DNA from: Asterochloris sp. CNOR1
Taxonomy: Eukaryota; Chlorophyta; Trebouxiophyceae; Trebouxiales; Trebouxiaceae
Direction of reading: 5' to 3'
Assembly (NCBI GenBank): GCA_963969365.1
Contig: OZ017749.1
Location: forward strand, 4,015,822-4,079,821
DNA: 64,000 nucleotides
Of the stretch, positions 46,522 through 58,657 are shown in pieces; within the stretch, counting starts at the first letter, position 1; every line of letters starts with the position of its first letter. The translations under genes were made by a program, and so were the position numbers. The notes under the pieces are model-generated. The model ran no database searches, was not told where the DNA came from, and worked only from the letters and a program-made list of their open reading frames with translations.

Positions 46522-49062
46522 TCAAATGCGGCTGCCAATGGAAATCCGGCGAGTGCTCTTGGCAGTTTTGCTTTTGGTGCTCTTGCTGCTTGTGGGGGCT
46601 CCATTGGCCAGAGACAGCAGCTCGCCCAGGGAGGTGGCAGTGGTCAGTATGTAGTGGTTCTGGTTATCGCCGCTGGCGCCATTGCGGGCAACACTGGACA
46701 CGCCGCCTGCATCTGCAAGCAGTGCAGACTGCGCTCTGAACAAGAGCAGCATGCGATGCAGGGGCATCCTGGGTGTCACACTTGTGACCACCAGTGGTTG
46801 TGCTGGGCAGGCCGTCCGCCTCTGCAGGCAGCAGGGCGGCCTAGGTTAGGTTCACAGCTTTCCCAGCACCCATCAAAGAGAGGCGCGACATGCGCATGCT
46901 GCTGCAGCAGGGCCAGAGCTGCCAACCGCTGCTTGGGATGGCCTGGCGGCTGACACAGGGCTGCCGCAGCGCTGCTCACTTCAGGTGCGTGCCACAAGAA
47001 TGCTGTCCTCACAAGGCAGGCGGTCCCGCCACTGCTGCATGCGGCTGGCCCGCTTGTTGAAAGGGGCCATTCCATAGATGCGCTGCAGCTCGCGAGCCCG
47101 ACTGCACGGGCTGGCGCCTGCTCAGGCGAGAGCGGAGTAGCTCAGCTGGCAATCTGCTGCCCTGGTATGGAATTGCTGCAGGACCGGCCTGCTGCGGCGT
47201 GTCTGCAACCTCCCAGGCAGGGCAGAGTGGAGGACAAAGCAAGATCTGCAATGCCCTGCTGAAAGCTTGCAGAGAACAGTGCTCAAGCATTTCTCAAGCT
47301 GTCCTGGCAGTGGCACCTTCACATCAGCATGCCTTGCCCCTCACAAGCACATCCATGCAGCATGGACTTTTAGCTGACTCACAGGCCGCAGGGGGCTCCT
47401 CGTGTGCCGGCTGCTGCTGGTCGTTGAATATTGTTCGTGTCCCATCGAAAGTGGTTGTTCCCCAGTTGCTGCCATGCTCGCCGGCCCCTGCCAGCCTGTT
47501 GCGCGAACCTGTGGGGACCTGCATTGGAGGCGGTCACGGCTGAGAGGAGAGCACAGCCCACTATGCTCGGCTGCTCTGCTTGAGGGCAACCTAAGGCATC
47601 GCACTCTCCTGTTCAGACAGCAGGCAAGCATGCAGGGCTGCCTGACCAGCCTGCCAGACCTCCCGGAGCATGAGGTCAGTTTCCAGCCTCTGAGGGGGCC
47701 AGGCACCTGAATCATCTCCTGGGATCTCGCCCTGCCTGGCGCGTCCCGCGGAGACACCGGCTCCGACATGCTGGGGCGTGGCACGTAGGTGCCAGCTGCG
47801 CGGCGACCATTGCCCACATCTGAGTCAGAGGGGTAGCCCATCGTTGGATTGGCGCGCAGCGAGTGCTGGGCGCGCAGCGTGCCAGGGGCGGCTGAAACAA
47901 CCCAACAAAAACTGCAAACGGCTTGGTCATGTAGTAATTGCCCTGTCAGGCAGCGAGTGCTGGATGCAAAGCATGTGCAGCACGCCTGAGAGGATGAGCT
48001 GCTGATGAGTGTGGGAGATGCAACAGCTGGCGCGGGTCATGACAAGATGCATCGGGCATGCAAGCATACTGGAGATGCGCAGGGTGAAGGAGGCTTGAGC
48101 TCATGTGCACATGCCTGCCACTTCGGAAATGCTGCACAGCCAGCACCTCGAGACCAACCACAGGCCTGCAGCGGCACACCCTGAGCAGCTGGAACAGCTG
48201 CCGCACTTGGCGGTGGTCACCTGGTTTGAAGTTGTAGGGGGGGGAAGCTGACTTGGGGGGCTGGTAGGCTGTGCGGGCGTCGCTCTCCATGCCAGAGCTG
48301 TCAACGCCGGAGCTGTCCTCAGGGACGGGCCCTGCAGGCAGGCACGACAAGCTTGCTGCCAACATCACGGGCAACGGCTGTCAATGCTGCAGGTGCATTC
48401 AATGCATGCCCTGCAGGCACGCCTGGCAGCGAGCTGTGGGGGCACATCTGCCGCGGGCAGCAGCTGCCTATGAGGGTGGCTTCATGTGAAGTAGCCGATG
48501 ACACAGCTGCAGGAAGACACAGGGGTTGACAGGGGTTGACATCTGGATGGCTGAAAGAGCAAGATCTGAGCACACAGAGAGCTGCTGAAGGAGGCACACT
48601 GGTGGTGGTGATCGGCGCATATCTGCAACGGGCCATGCAATGGCATCATGACATCCCAGATACGCCTGGCTTGTAGCTCAATGCTGGTTTCGGCGCAACA
48701 TGCCTTGCGGTTCGACCCAGGCCAACCAGCGCACATCCTGCAGAGGGCACTATTCAAAGCTTGTACCGGTAAAAGGGCTGCCCTCAACTACGCACTTGGG
48801 CGGGAGGAGCTGACAGACTGCAGGCGGGAGGGCTTGATGCTTTGAGACGAAACTTGGTGGCCGGGGTGCTCCATCTGGCCGGGGTTGATCGTGATCAGGG
48901 TACCCCCAGCATCCAGGGTGAAGGACTTGGATTGCTTGCCGGTCAAGTTTGTGAAGTCCTCCAGCTTCCAGTGAGCGCCATTCGCCTGCAGGGATGACAC
49001 AAGCAGCTGCTCACTGGCCAGGCTACAGCAGAGGCGACTGCCATGCAGCGGCTGCCCCTCAA
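46522..49062 (-). CDS. Six phase-consistent exons of an unrecognised protein, 5' end open
   Basis: Exons 49062-48796, 48331-48221, 47891-47707, 47518-47383, 47117-47013 and 46712-46522 join in phase at GT..AG junctions to a TGA stop at 46522. The protein reads GSRLCCSLASEQLLVSSLQA, HWKLEDFTNLTGKQSKSFTL and LDAGGTLITINPGQ. Ser/Pro-rich stretches follow (EDSSGVDSSGMESDART, YVPRPSMSEPVSPRDAPG), then RELQRIYGMAPFNKRASRMQ and a basic C-terminus ending STRRISIGSRI. Another likely exon is at about 49360-49240 (LTVEVPDPSEQLLDDIWHLQ). Orientation and spacing allow this to be the distal part of the rhodopsin transcript, but the linking phase could not be closed. Function unknown; it looks like a regulatory or phosphorylated cytoplasmic region. 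Confidence 0.6.
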
Positions 49063-49473
49063 CTGCAGGCACATCAGGGGTGAGCTGGCTGCTCAGACTG
49101 TGGTGTGCACCTGCTAGCCATGCTGTATGCAAAGTATTGCACTTTCCGGCGGCAACCTTTGAAATGCCCAGGAATTCAAGTCAGCGCTGAGGATGAAAGC
49201 AATGAGTTTTGTGTGTTGGCCTGCCCAGGTAACCCTTGCAAATGCCAGATGTCATCCAGTAGCTGCTCTGAAGGATCGGGTACCTCAACAGTCAGGTCAG
49301 CCCTGCTGCATGCAGGGATGCACAGCTGGCCATCAACATAACCTGCGGCAGCCATACTTGACAAGGGCAAGCACCAGAGCTGGCCGCAGCTTCAGAGTCC
49401 AAGCTGCCTGGCAAAGAACCTGGAAGCCACGCCTGCACGCAGTTGCTCAAGGTGTGCCCCAGTGGGACCACAC

Positions 49474-49879
49474 CTGGGGGTGGTCGTCGACCGAGGGCTG
49501 CCGCGCGTAGCCGTTGGGGGCAAAGCCCTCCTCCAGCGTCATGATCGTGCTCCCAAGCGAGTGGGTCTGCCGCAGGGACACTGTGCCTGCCATGTGCTGT
49601 TGCTTCCTGCAGTTGGGGAGGGTTACAGCTTGGCAGGCCTTGACAGCACCAGACAGTGGAGTGGCATCTGGATGGACTAAGCAGTTGTGATTGCAACACC
49701 ATGTTGCAGAGGACGCATGCAAGCATGGGGGCACAAGAGTGGTGGGTGATGTCCTGATGTCCCCTGCCCCGCTTGATTTGACATTCTTTGTGGGCAGGGA
49801 GACAACGCAGGGAGACAACGCAGCAGGATGACAGGAGGCGATGCGCACCAGCATCCACATGCGCAGCCATCTTGACAAG
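49474..49879 (-). CDS. Possible C-terminal extension exons of the rhodopsin
   Basis: If the sequence at 49947 is used as a donor (TG|GTGAGG), two downstream exons continue in phase: 49879-49833 (LSRWLRMWMLVRIAS) and 49586-49474 (TVSLRQTHSLGSTIMTLEEG ... YARQPSVDDHPQ). This would replace the last Trp-stop with a cytoplasmic tail, as long tails occur in algal sensory and channel rhodopsins. Supported only by phase and protein-like composition. Confidence 0.4.
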
Positions 49880-49942
49880 CTGGTGCCAAATCTGGCAGCA
49901 CCCAGGACGAGCAAGGGTTGGCAGGCAACAGCGCTGTGTGCC

Positions 49943-52930
49943 TCACCAGGCATGCTCTGCCTCCTCAATGGCGGGGTGGAAGATCAGCATGAAGACGCCA
50001 AAAACCACCTGCAGGGTCACAAATGCAATGTCATTCAGGGCTGATGCTCAGGGCTGATCACACAGCCTATGCCTGCTGATCACCTCACAAAGGCCGGAGT
50101 CACTGCTGACGGGGGTCAAGAGCTGACAACATGGTGGCTGCTCAGCCGACCTGAAGCCTGACTTGAATGATGACAGGCTTGAGCTCACCTTGGCAGATAC
50201 ATCGCAGATGCAGTACCAGACCACCTGCGTCGCAGAAGGTCCAGATCAATAGAGGGTGCAAACATTGAGGCATGAATTGACTGACAGCCCCTGAGGGTGC
50301 CTGCAAACCCAAGCGTGCACACCAATCTGCACAAGGTGGAGAGGCGCCAAGAAGTCACCTCAGCATCGTGGGAGAGCAGGTTTGCACCATCAGCCAGGCC
50401 CCAGATGAGAGGATAAAAGGACCAGCTGCAGGAGAGGCGCAACAGAGTCAGCCATGCAAATTGAATCATTTGCAGATGCATTGGGCAGCACATGGTTTCA
50501 CATAGCATTGCACAGGCAGCGCTCAGGTGCCTGTTGCGCTAAGCAAACGCTGAGGTGCAGCCAGGTTTCTGACGCAGTGTCCAGAGCTGAAACCCTACAG
50601 GACGGTCAAGCTGCCGGAAGCCACACAGGCAGCTCCAGGGCTCACAAGAACATGATCCAGCCCATGAGCAGGAGGTAGATCTTGCCCGTGCCGCGCTCCA
50701 CGGCGCCAGCCCTGCAGCAGTGCAATACGGGGGAGTGACGCCTGGATTCCATTTGCAGTATGGCGAGTGCCATGCACATCAGGCCAAGAGACAGCTGGCA
50801 GAGCACGCAACTCTGGCAACATGTCATCCCGCCCAAGCGCACCTGGCGGGAAACAGCATTACTCCAAAGACCACGAACATGGCGATGCAGCCCAACGTGT
50901 ACCTGCGACAGCATACCACAACTGAGAGCAGGCGGCACAGCTCTGATGCCTTACCACCTGCCGAGAAAGGTGACGGTCAAAGCTGGTGCAAGAGGTGCCA
51001 TGCAAAGCAGAAGCAAAATCATGGCCACATGCATCTGCAGTAGACCTTTGATGGCAGGCACGTCAAATCAGGGTTGCTTCCTCAGGTGTCAGGCAGGCCA
51101 AAGGCCATGAGCTCACCAGCCCCATTTGGTTTGCCGACTGGAGAGTGCGCCAAGCAGGCCTGTCAGAATCATGAAGGCGTCGGCGGCGCAGGTGGCTGCC
51201 ATGTAGGAGCGGTGCATGCCGGACAGCAGCAGCAGGTCCAGCAGCAGCATCGGTGTGCTGATGATCCAGTCTGCAGCCAGCAGAAGTTGGCAGTTGGGAT
51301 TCAGGCTAAGGCTGCTGCATGCCCAGTAGCACAGCAGCTCATGCAGCAGCACAGAGATGGCTGATGAGCTGGACAGCAGAGCGGCCATGGCAACAAGTCT
51401 GCTCCTTGAACAGGTGAGAGTCAACGAATCGTTAGCTTGGGAGCGCCTGCATACAGACATCCAAGTAAGGTCGAGACATCAGCAGCTTGCGGTCGACAGC
51501 CTGAGGTGCCCTTCAAAGGGAGCTGCAGTATGTTCAGGCAGAGAATGGACCTCAGACTCTGTGACACCGACCGCTCGTTGCTGGATGTAGCCTGCAGCTG
51601 TCTTAGCCGTCTCACCTGCTGTCGCAGGCTGCATTCAGCAACAAGCGGACAGTATCACAGGGCCTCACATCATGTGGCAGCCAGCATCAGCGCTCCTCAA
51701 GGAAGATCTCGGCACCCAGTCTTGTTTCCGGCAGGCCGTCAGCGCAGGGGCACTTTCATTAGACTTCAGCAGCATAGGGCACCAGGAGGCAGGCTCCGAG
51801 CAGTAGCCCTTGTTGGCAACGCTGCTGCCCTTGACAGCCAGTAATGGTGATGCTCACCGGCATAGTGTGCCCATGAGACTTGGCGCAGAGGGGCGCCCGT
51901 AGGGTTTCCAGTGCGTGGCTCCTCAATGCTGCCGCCCCCAGTAGACATCCCAAAATACGCTACCATGGCCACTGTCACCACTCCAGAGGTCAAGTCTGCA
52001 GCTCAGCAGCACAAGAAAGAGTTGTGGCGGCAGGTTTGCTGCGTTGCCCAGCTGGACTGCAGGCTGCACTGCTGAATAATTCCGGCACGCCCACAGCTGT
52101 TGTTGCCGCTCCCCAGGCCTGGCTCTGCAGCACAGCAACTGGCTGACTGTTTACTAAAGGCCATATCAGACAGTTGACATCCTTGCTGCTGCAGTCCTGT
52201 CTACTTGCAGATCACAAAGGAGCAGCCACTGAGCGCAGCAGGGCTCGCGCTGCAATGCCAAGAAATGCCGCAGGCATGCACCCTGCAGGCTACTACAGGG
52301 GGACAATATTCATCAAGTAAATACTATGTGGGCAGGGTCAAATACCAGCCGATAGCGGACAAGATAGGGGACAGGTGCCCTTCACAGCACTGAGAGAGTT
52401 TGCAAGAAGTAACAGGGGCAGGCACGCCATGTGGAGGGTTCACTCATGACAGTGTCCAACTGCAGACTTAAGCAAAACAGGGAGCAGCCACTGCAAATCC
52501 CAAAGCCTGAACCTAGACTATGCCTGGAACGCAGAGCTGCCAGGGGACATGCAAAGCCCAGCTATTGCTTGAGCCCAGCCAGCGAGAATTGTTAGGGCAC
52601 CATGCAAAAACAGCGTTGCATGTGCAGCTCACAGTAGTGTAACTTCTCTTGCGTCTTCACTGAAAACGTCCATGCCCAGAAGACGATTGCACTGGCAAGG
52701 AAGAGCCCAAACGTTACCTGCGCAGGCCAACATGGCAATGATTCAGCAGGCCTGAGTGACAGGGTGGGCCTGCCTTCATGGCAACCATGTCATCAGAGCA
52801 TGAAAGGCAGTGCAGGCTGTTTGGGAGCCAACGAGGGGATGGCCTTGGCGACGCTTACCCAATGAGCTACCTCTGCCACGCTGTTGTGTCCTGCATGGCT
52901 AGATGCACCCGAGGGCGCAAGGTCGCTCAT
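49943..52930 (-). CDS. Microbial (type I) rhodopsin, light-driven ion-transporter type
   Basis: A seven-helix retinal protein of 247 residues from nine in-phase exons: 52930-52859, 52717-52633, 51995-51858, 51270-51117, 50902-50843, 50711-50646, 50425-50359, 50224-50189 and 50008-49943. It starts MSDLAPSGASSHAGHNSVAE. Helix A is VTFGLFLASAIVFWAWTFSV. Helix C reads WAHYADWIISTPMLLLDLLL, with D99 and D110 at the bacteriorhodopsin D85 and D96 positions and S103 at T89. Helix F is FWSFYPLIWGLADGANLLS. Helix G is WYCICDVSAKVVFGVF, with D222 (D212) and the Schiff-base lysine K226 (K216). E214 aligns with E204. The D-S-D pattern points to an outward proton pump. However, H96 replaces the nearly invariant R82, so pumping may be altered or leaky. 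Reading straight on gives a TGA after AEHAW; an alternative splice at 49946 could extend the C-terminus. Confidence 0.93.
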
Positions 52931-54076
52931 CACGTGCAGAGCACTGCTTGCCAAATTCCGCACCACCTAATCCACCCAACAGTGCAGATTGCAGATCTAG
53001 GTGACTCATGATCACAGATCACAGGATGAACAACGCTGCTTGCATGGCGACACATCTCAGATGTACTTGAACACTTGGCAGGCTTTGGCTGTGGGCTTCC
53101 AGTGGCGGCCACTGAGGGGCATTCCTGTAAACAGTCAAAGCAGTCAAACACTAGTTGCAACGCTGCGGAGGGGCAGTCCTGCATTCATGTGTCCGAGGCT
53201 GTGTACGTTTGAAGGAGGGCTACAGTGTCATTCTGCCTCCCCTTGGCATCACAGATTTGTCTTTATCCTTGCAATCACAGAATTGATGTGGCAACAGCAA
53301 TCCCTGGACACAGCACGTCAATGCAGGAGATCTGTTGTGACCCACAGCAATGAACAGACTGAGAAATTCCTGGTTGCTCATCCCCGCCAGCGCCCTCTTG
53401 AGCATTTGCATGAGACGCTGAAGCTGGTGGAAACGTGGACAGGTAAATGATCATGCAAGACCCTTCATTCTGCGGGCTTTCCTTTAGATTTCTTAGGCGC
53501 AAAGTGTGTCCTGAGGCACATACTGCTACGCTGCCACCCTTCAGGGGTGGCCGCCCCTGGTGCTGAGAAGAGGCAGCCAGAAGAAGGTCAACAGGCGCCA
53601 CCTAGATCGGGCCAGGCACAATTAACAAAATGACTGCCTCTGCCTGGAGCCAGGGGATGTCACCAGGTGAGCAGGCGCTGGCAGGAGCCACGAAGCTGCC
53701 AATGTCTGCTCTGTGCTGGCTCTCACAGGTATGCACAGTGCTGTGCTTACTGCAGGCCAATCAGCAATGGTCCCCTGTAGTTGCAACGATTAGCAAAACC
53801 ACGAGATCAGGCTGGAATTCCCAGGAATCTGTGCTGCACACTCTTTTTTTCGTGTCACTCTCAGCATCATCTACATGCACATAAACAGCCAGGAGGCTGA
53901 CCTAACCTTGCTGTGGAGGTTGAAGCACATGTCTGCAGCATTAGCGGTTATCACTTGCGGCTGCAGGCCACCGTGGAGGCCTTAACCGGCATTTCACAGC
54001 GCCACCAATGATGGCTGCTGCAGGCTGAGTGTCACTGGCTCTGCTGCAGGCCGTTTATGGAGTGGCTCTGCTGCAG
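52931..54076. other. Stretch upstream of the rhodopsin and HflX-like genes
   Basis: This should hold the rhodopsin promoter (minus strand, from 52931) and undetected N-terminal exons of the HflX-like gene. I see no secure coding segment. Three near-identical TGGCTCTGCTGCAGGC acceptor-like blocks occur at 54010-54076. Confidence 0.45.
54010..54076. repeat. Tripled acceptor-like block before an HflX exon
   Basis: GCTGCTGCAGGCTGAGTG, TGGCTCTGCTGCAGGCCG and TGGCTCTGCTGCAGGCTC follow one another at about 27-32 bp spacing. Only the third is used in the reading of the exon at 54077. Confidence 0.65.
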
Positions 54077-57000
54077 GCTCATCATGAACGCCACTCTGAA
54101 TGGCATCCAACAGCGAAATCTGGGGGCTGACCTGGGCCTGTCGGTCATGTACAGGCGGCGCCTCATCATCGGGATTTTTGCCGAGAGGGCGTGTACCAGA
54201 GAAGCTCGTCTGCAGGTGGGTGCTGCAAAGTTTGCATTCTGGACAGCGGGCTAGAGGCACAGAAGGTTTCTCTTTGCTGGGATGGCATGCAACGGGAGAC
54301 TCCCACCTGAAGATGGGCTTTGGCAAGGTGGCAGCAGGTACATCTTGAGCAGCTTCCTGGCAGGATTTGAGTGTCAGAACGCTGGCAGCACATTCTGAAT
54401 TCATCACCTGTCATGTTGCCAAGGGAGTGCGCGGCGGCGAGACCTGCCTGCAGGTGCAGCACCTGACCTAAAGACCTTGAGCTCAGGTGCGGCCTGAGAG
54501 GATGGCTCTGATTTGGCATGTGTTTCTCCCTCAGGTCGGGCATTGTTGCAAATGTGTGGCAAAAGTGTCAGAACTCCAGCTGCATTTTTGCTTTGGCAGG
54601 CATGCGAGCGGCAAGAAGCGTGCATCCAACAGGGCCATTATGAGGCTCTGATAGGTGCATCCCAATGGCTGGCCAGCTGCCCACGCCTCACAACAAGCAC
54701 CTGCAATGGCAGGCAGGCAGCCACAGCCTGAATGGGGTCATCTTTAAGGCTGTAATGCGTGCATCTCCAATGGCTGGCAATGCGACAGCCTGCCCAGGGC
54801 CACTTTCAAGCTTACGTTGCATGCATCTCCAGTGCTTGACGAGGTGCCTGACAGTACGGTCTCCACCTTGCAAGAAGTTAGTGCTTCCTGTGTCTTCCCA
54901 GGCACCAGCCTCTGCTGGGGCTGCCAGGATCAGGCAAAGTAGCAGGAGGCACTGATGTTGATGGTCTGAAGAGGTCTGCCTCAATTGCGGCCAAGCCCCA
55001 GCTGCCCTGCTGCAGGCAAAGCTGGCTGCTCTTGATCAGCATTGAGCTTCCAGGCTGGTGCAAGGAATGACAGCTGTAGGAGCGCGGGGCGCCCTCGGGC
55101 AGGATGGGGAGGCCAGTACAGAAGTTGTCAGCGCGCAGTAAGGCTCCGTGCTGGCTGCTGAGTGTTCTGGGTGGGCCAAGCCGCGTCAGTAATGCTTGTG
55201 AGTACGGCCTGCCTAGGCAGCAACAGAGGCCTGCAGGTCTCCCCTTGTTTGGTGCTGTCCAGTCTGCACACCGACTCCAGCAAAATCATTCTCTGCCATT
55301 CTGTTTCTGCACCTGCAGTGGTGTCCTGCGTGGGCAATCAAGTGCCACCTGCCGCTGTCAGAGTACCGCTGTGTGCCAGAACAGCATGCCTCACATGGCA
55401 TGGCTGTGTGCAGGCAGCGTGGGCGCAGCAGCGCAGCCCCAGGAGGCCTGGGAGGCGCAGCAGGGGCCAGTGAGTCTGGACTGCAGCTTCACAGGAGGCG
55501 CGTGGCCACTCGACGCAAGGCACTGCTGGCCAACTTGGCGAGGTGGGTCGCCTAAACCTCTGCTGCTGGCTGCACCTGGTGCAGTGCGAGCAAACTCACA
55601 GCTGTAGCTCAGCATCTCATTTTCTTGCAGGCGCTGCACACTCCTTCTGCCTGCGCTGGTCCAATGCATGCGGGAGCTGCAGCTGTCCTGGCTTCCAGCA
55701 CTTGTACTTCAGCCTGCCGCCCTCAAGCACAGGGCAGCCTAGCCCTTAGTGGCCTTCATGGGGCCCTTATCGTTGCACTTGTGCAAGTGCACCGCAGGTT
55801 AAAGCTACAGCAACCAAGCAGCTGCTAAGCATGGCAGCATCATTGAGTGCTGCCTGCAGCAACAGGCGAAGTGCAGCTTGTTGCGCTGGAGGCTGAGCGC
55901 ATGCAGGAGTTGCAACTGTGTCTGGCTGCCAGGCTGCGTACCTTTGCCTTCTGGCCCAGAGTACAGCGCCGTGTGAGCCCCGAAGGCGCTGCATATGGTC
56001 CTTGTTCCTGTAGGTGCGGCGCATGAGGGAGCTGCAACAAGCCAGCAGCCGTCGCGCCGGAAACGCTGTGGTGGCCGTCGTCGGGTACACCAATGTGGGG
56101 AATAGCTTGCTGACGCAAGCGCTCAGCAAGAGGGACATGGGCGTGCAGGTCAAGTGAGCTGGGGTCTGGGATAGCCAAAACAGCTGTTTGGACTCTTTGA
56201 GAACAGTCTGGACTGGCCTTGTGCAAGGGTGGAGGTTGTACTTGGCTATGGCTCTCCCTGACAATGGCGCTTGTCAATGGGGACACGAGCAAGCAGGATG
56301 AAGTGCAGACTGACCTGCTAGCTTGTGTGGGATGGTCTCCCTTATACTGGAGCTTGCCAGCTGATGCACGCTAAGTGAGCTGGGTACGACATGCGAGCTT
56401 TGGGGAGGCTTTGAGTGGCGTGTTGCACAGGAATTGGTGCCATCAAGCAGGAGGGACATGAGCATGTAGGACAAGAGGGACAGCTGGGCCAGTGGGGAGC
56501 TGCCTGTATTGTCCAATGCAGGGTGCTTTCGGTTCTCCTTGACACAGGCGATGGTGAGAGTGAGATGACGATGGCTGAGAGTGAGATGGACATGCGGGAG
56601 CAGTGCACAGGGGTGCAGGCCAGGTGTCGCTGCACAAAAGGGATCTGCTGTGAAGTTGTGCGCAACTTGGCTGCGTTTGGGACTTCTTGTAGCACACCTT
56701 GCGATACTTTGGCCTGGCAGGCTTGTTGTTGAGCTGCTGCTCCCTTTGCAATGGGCACAGCTGCATGGTCGCTGCAGACTCCAATCAGGGAAGCGCCTGA
56801 CTGCACTGCACGCCACGCCAAAGAACTGCTGCCGCACAGCTTGGCGCATCATGCCCCGGGCACAGATGCCTATGTCACTCCCAAAGCTACATGGCCCATC
56901 AAAGCACGCACAATGCCGCCTGACCAGATCAGCTGGGCGCGCCTGCAAGAGCATGGTGCAGTCCCCAGAGGATGGCCTGTGCCTGCCTTCGGCCCACTCA

Positions 57001-58657
57001 TGGGGCCCCTACATGCAGGTTCATTGCGACCCTGGACCCGCCTTTGAGGCGGGTCATGCTCCCTTCGGGGCGTGAGGTGCTCCTGAGCGACACAGTGGGC
57101 TTCATTACAGATCTGCCTCCTCAGCTGATCAAGGCCTTCAAGGTCAGCTGCACCAAGCCTCAGTTGCTTTGAGCTGAGATGAACCCTTTCATTGGCCTGA
57201 TGTCCCCCAGTGCTCCCTGAGCACAGTTTACGTGTGCTCGCAGTCCAGTCCAACCCAATAGGCTTCATTGGCACCTCTGTCTCTGTTGCCATTGGTGGCC
57301 TACAGCAGGCAACACTGGCTGTCAGCCCTTGCAGCAAATTGGCCACGGTATGTACATGCATTATTGCTCCATCTCAGGGTTTGTTTGTGTAGCATCTGCC
57401 TGCGGGGTCAGGCTGCTATGTTTGAGTTCAGGTGGTGCCTGCTTTTCTGCAAGCCTGCCTTGGGTCGGCCACATCCGTCTCCACCTGCGTTGACCCCTTC
57501 AGCAAGGAGTTGTTATTGCCATGTGACTCACTGTGGAGCTGCAGGCCAGCTCATGCTGTAGGCAAGCTACGCTGCGCTGTCACCGCTTCCTGCCTGGATG
57601 TCCTGAGTGCTGCCTCCTTGAGACAAACCCTGCACTTGCGAGCACAGCTAGCCTGTGCCGCTGTTCGACTGGACTCAAGGCCTGCCACGTATGCAATTTG
57701 CAGCCAGTTGGTGACCTGAGCACATTCATGCCTGAATTTCAGGCATGTCATTGTGGGCAGAGTGTTGCCTGTCTGCCCTGCACTCCACGCTGCTGTGCAT
57801 TCAGTCAAAGTGCAGGGTTGTAGCACTGGGCAACTGGCACCACGGTGTTGGGTAGGCCAGCCCGGGCAATTACCAGGAGCCCTCACCTCACATCCCTTAC
57901 TCAGATGTAATTTCACATAATTTGCCGCTCGTCTGGATTGCAGATGCTAACCAGCCTGCAGATGCTGTCCAGCTGGGTATCCCTCAAGCGCCACATTTCG
58001 AACCGTGGGAGATCTTGTCTCACATCCATCGGCTTATATGTCTGCGTCACTACTCCTGAGGCGTCTGCCTTGGTTGCAGGTGCTGGCCAGCCTGGGAGTC
58101 TCTCAGAGCTTTGTGCGGGACCTGCTGGAGGTCTGGAACAAGACAGACCTGCTGCAGGAGCCTGTGGGCGCACAGTCGCATTCCGTGCAGGTGCAGCAGA
58201 CCGAGCTGCTGCAGAGGGAGCGGCAGGCTCAGGCCGCATCTGCAGGCGCCGCCCAGGGTAACGCACCTGCTGACTCGCCCCATGGGGACCCAGATGCAGG
58301 CTTGACTTGTAGGCCAGCAGGAGCCCGCTGTGGCTGCTTTGTCACCCCACGGGGGAGCACAGTGTAGGCCAGCAGGCACGTGTGCAGCCTGACAGTACAC
58401 CTGCCACCCCAGATGTGGCCAGTCCTCAACACCTGGCTGTCGGAAGCTCAGCCCAAGAGGAGGCAGGTGCAGGCCAGCAGGCAAATGTTCCTGATGACAG
58501 CGCCCAAACAGGCTCAGATCTGGAGGCTCTTGCAGGCATGGCTGGTCAGGCTCCAGAGGATTTGAGTCAGGCAGAGGCTTCCTCTCCCATGCCAGAGTCA
58601 GAAGGCCGTGAGGCTCCAGGGGTGCTTCAGCAGGAAGAGCCTGCTTCAAATATGTAG
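54077..58657 (+). CDS. HflX-like GTPase with damaged P-loop and atypical C-terminus
   Basis: HflX proteins are ribosome-associated GTPases of bacteria, plastids and mitochondria. Exon 54077-54215 gives [20 protein letters not shown] and [14 protein letters not shown], the HflX N-terminal signature. A short exon near 55497-55547 reads [16 protein letters not shown]. Exon 56014-56148 gives the G1 region [19 protein letters not shown], where the invariant Walker-A lysine (GxxxxGKS) is Asn (AAT). Exon 57019-57142 gives [20 protein letters not shown] and [18 protein letters not shown] (G3). Exon 58080-58257 gives [11 protein letters not shown] (G4). The next exon, 58413-58657, is in phase but is an acidic Gln/Ser/Ala tail ending EEPASNM,stop, rather than the G5 region. 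The N-terminus and two joins are unresolved; this may be a decaying gene. Confidence 0.7.
54655..54850. repeat. Degenerate tandem repeat in an HflX-like intron
   Basis: Units of 60-100 bp share GTGCATC(T)CCAATGGCTGGC (54655, 54756) and GCATGCATCTCCAGTGCTTG (54820). Non-coding. Confidence 0.6.

Noticed and set aside
49947-50057. Reading helix G of the rhodopsin as ALNDIAFVTLQVVFGVF, lacking the lysine
   Set aside because: CCCTGCAG at 50009-50016 is an acceptor. The preceding exon, 50224-50189, ends DVSAK and joins in phase, restoring the lysine.
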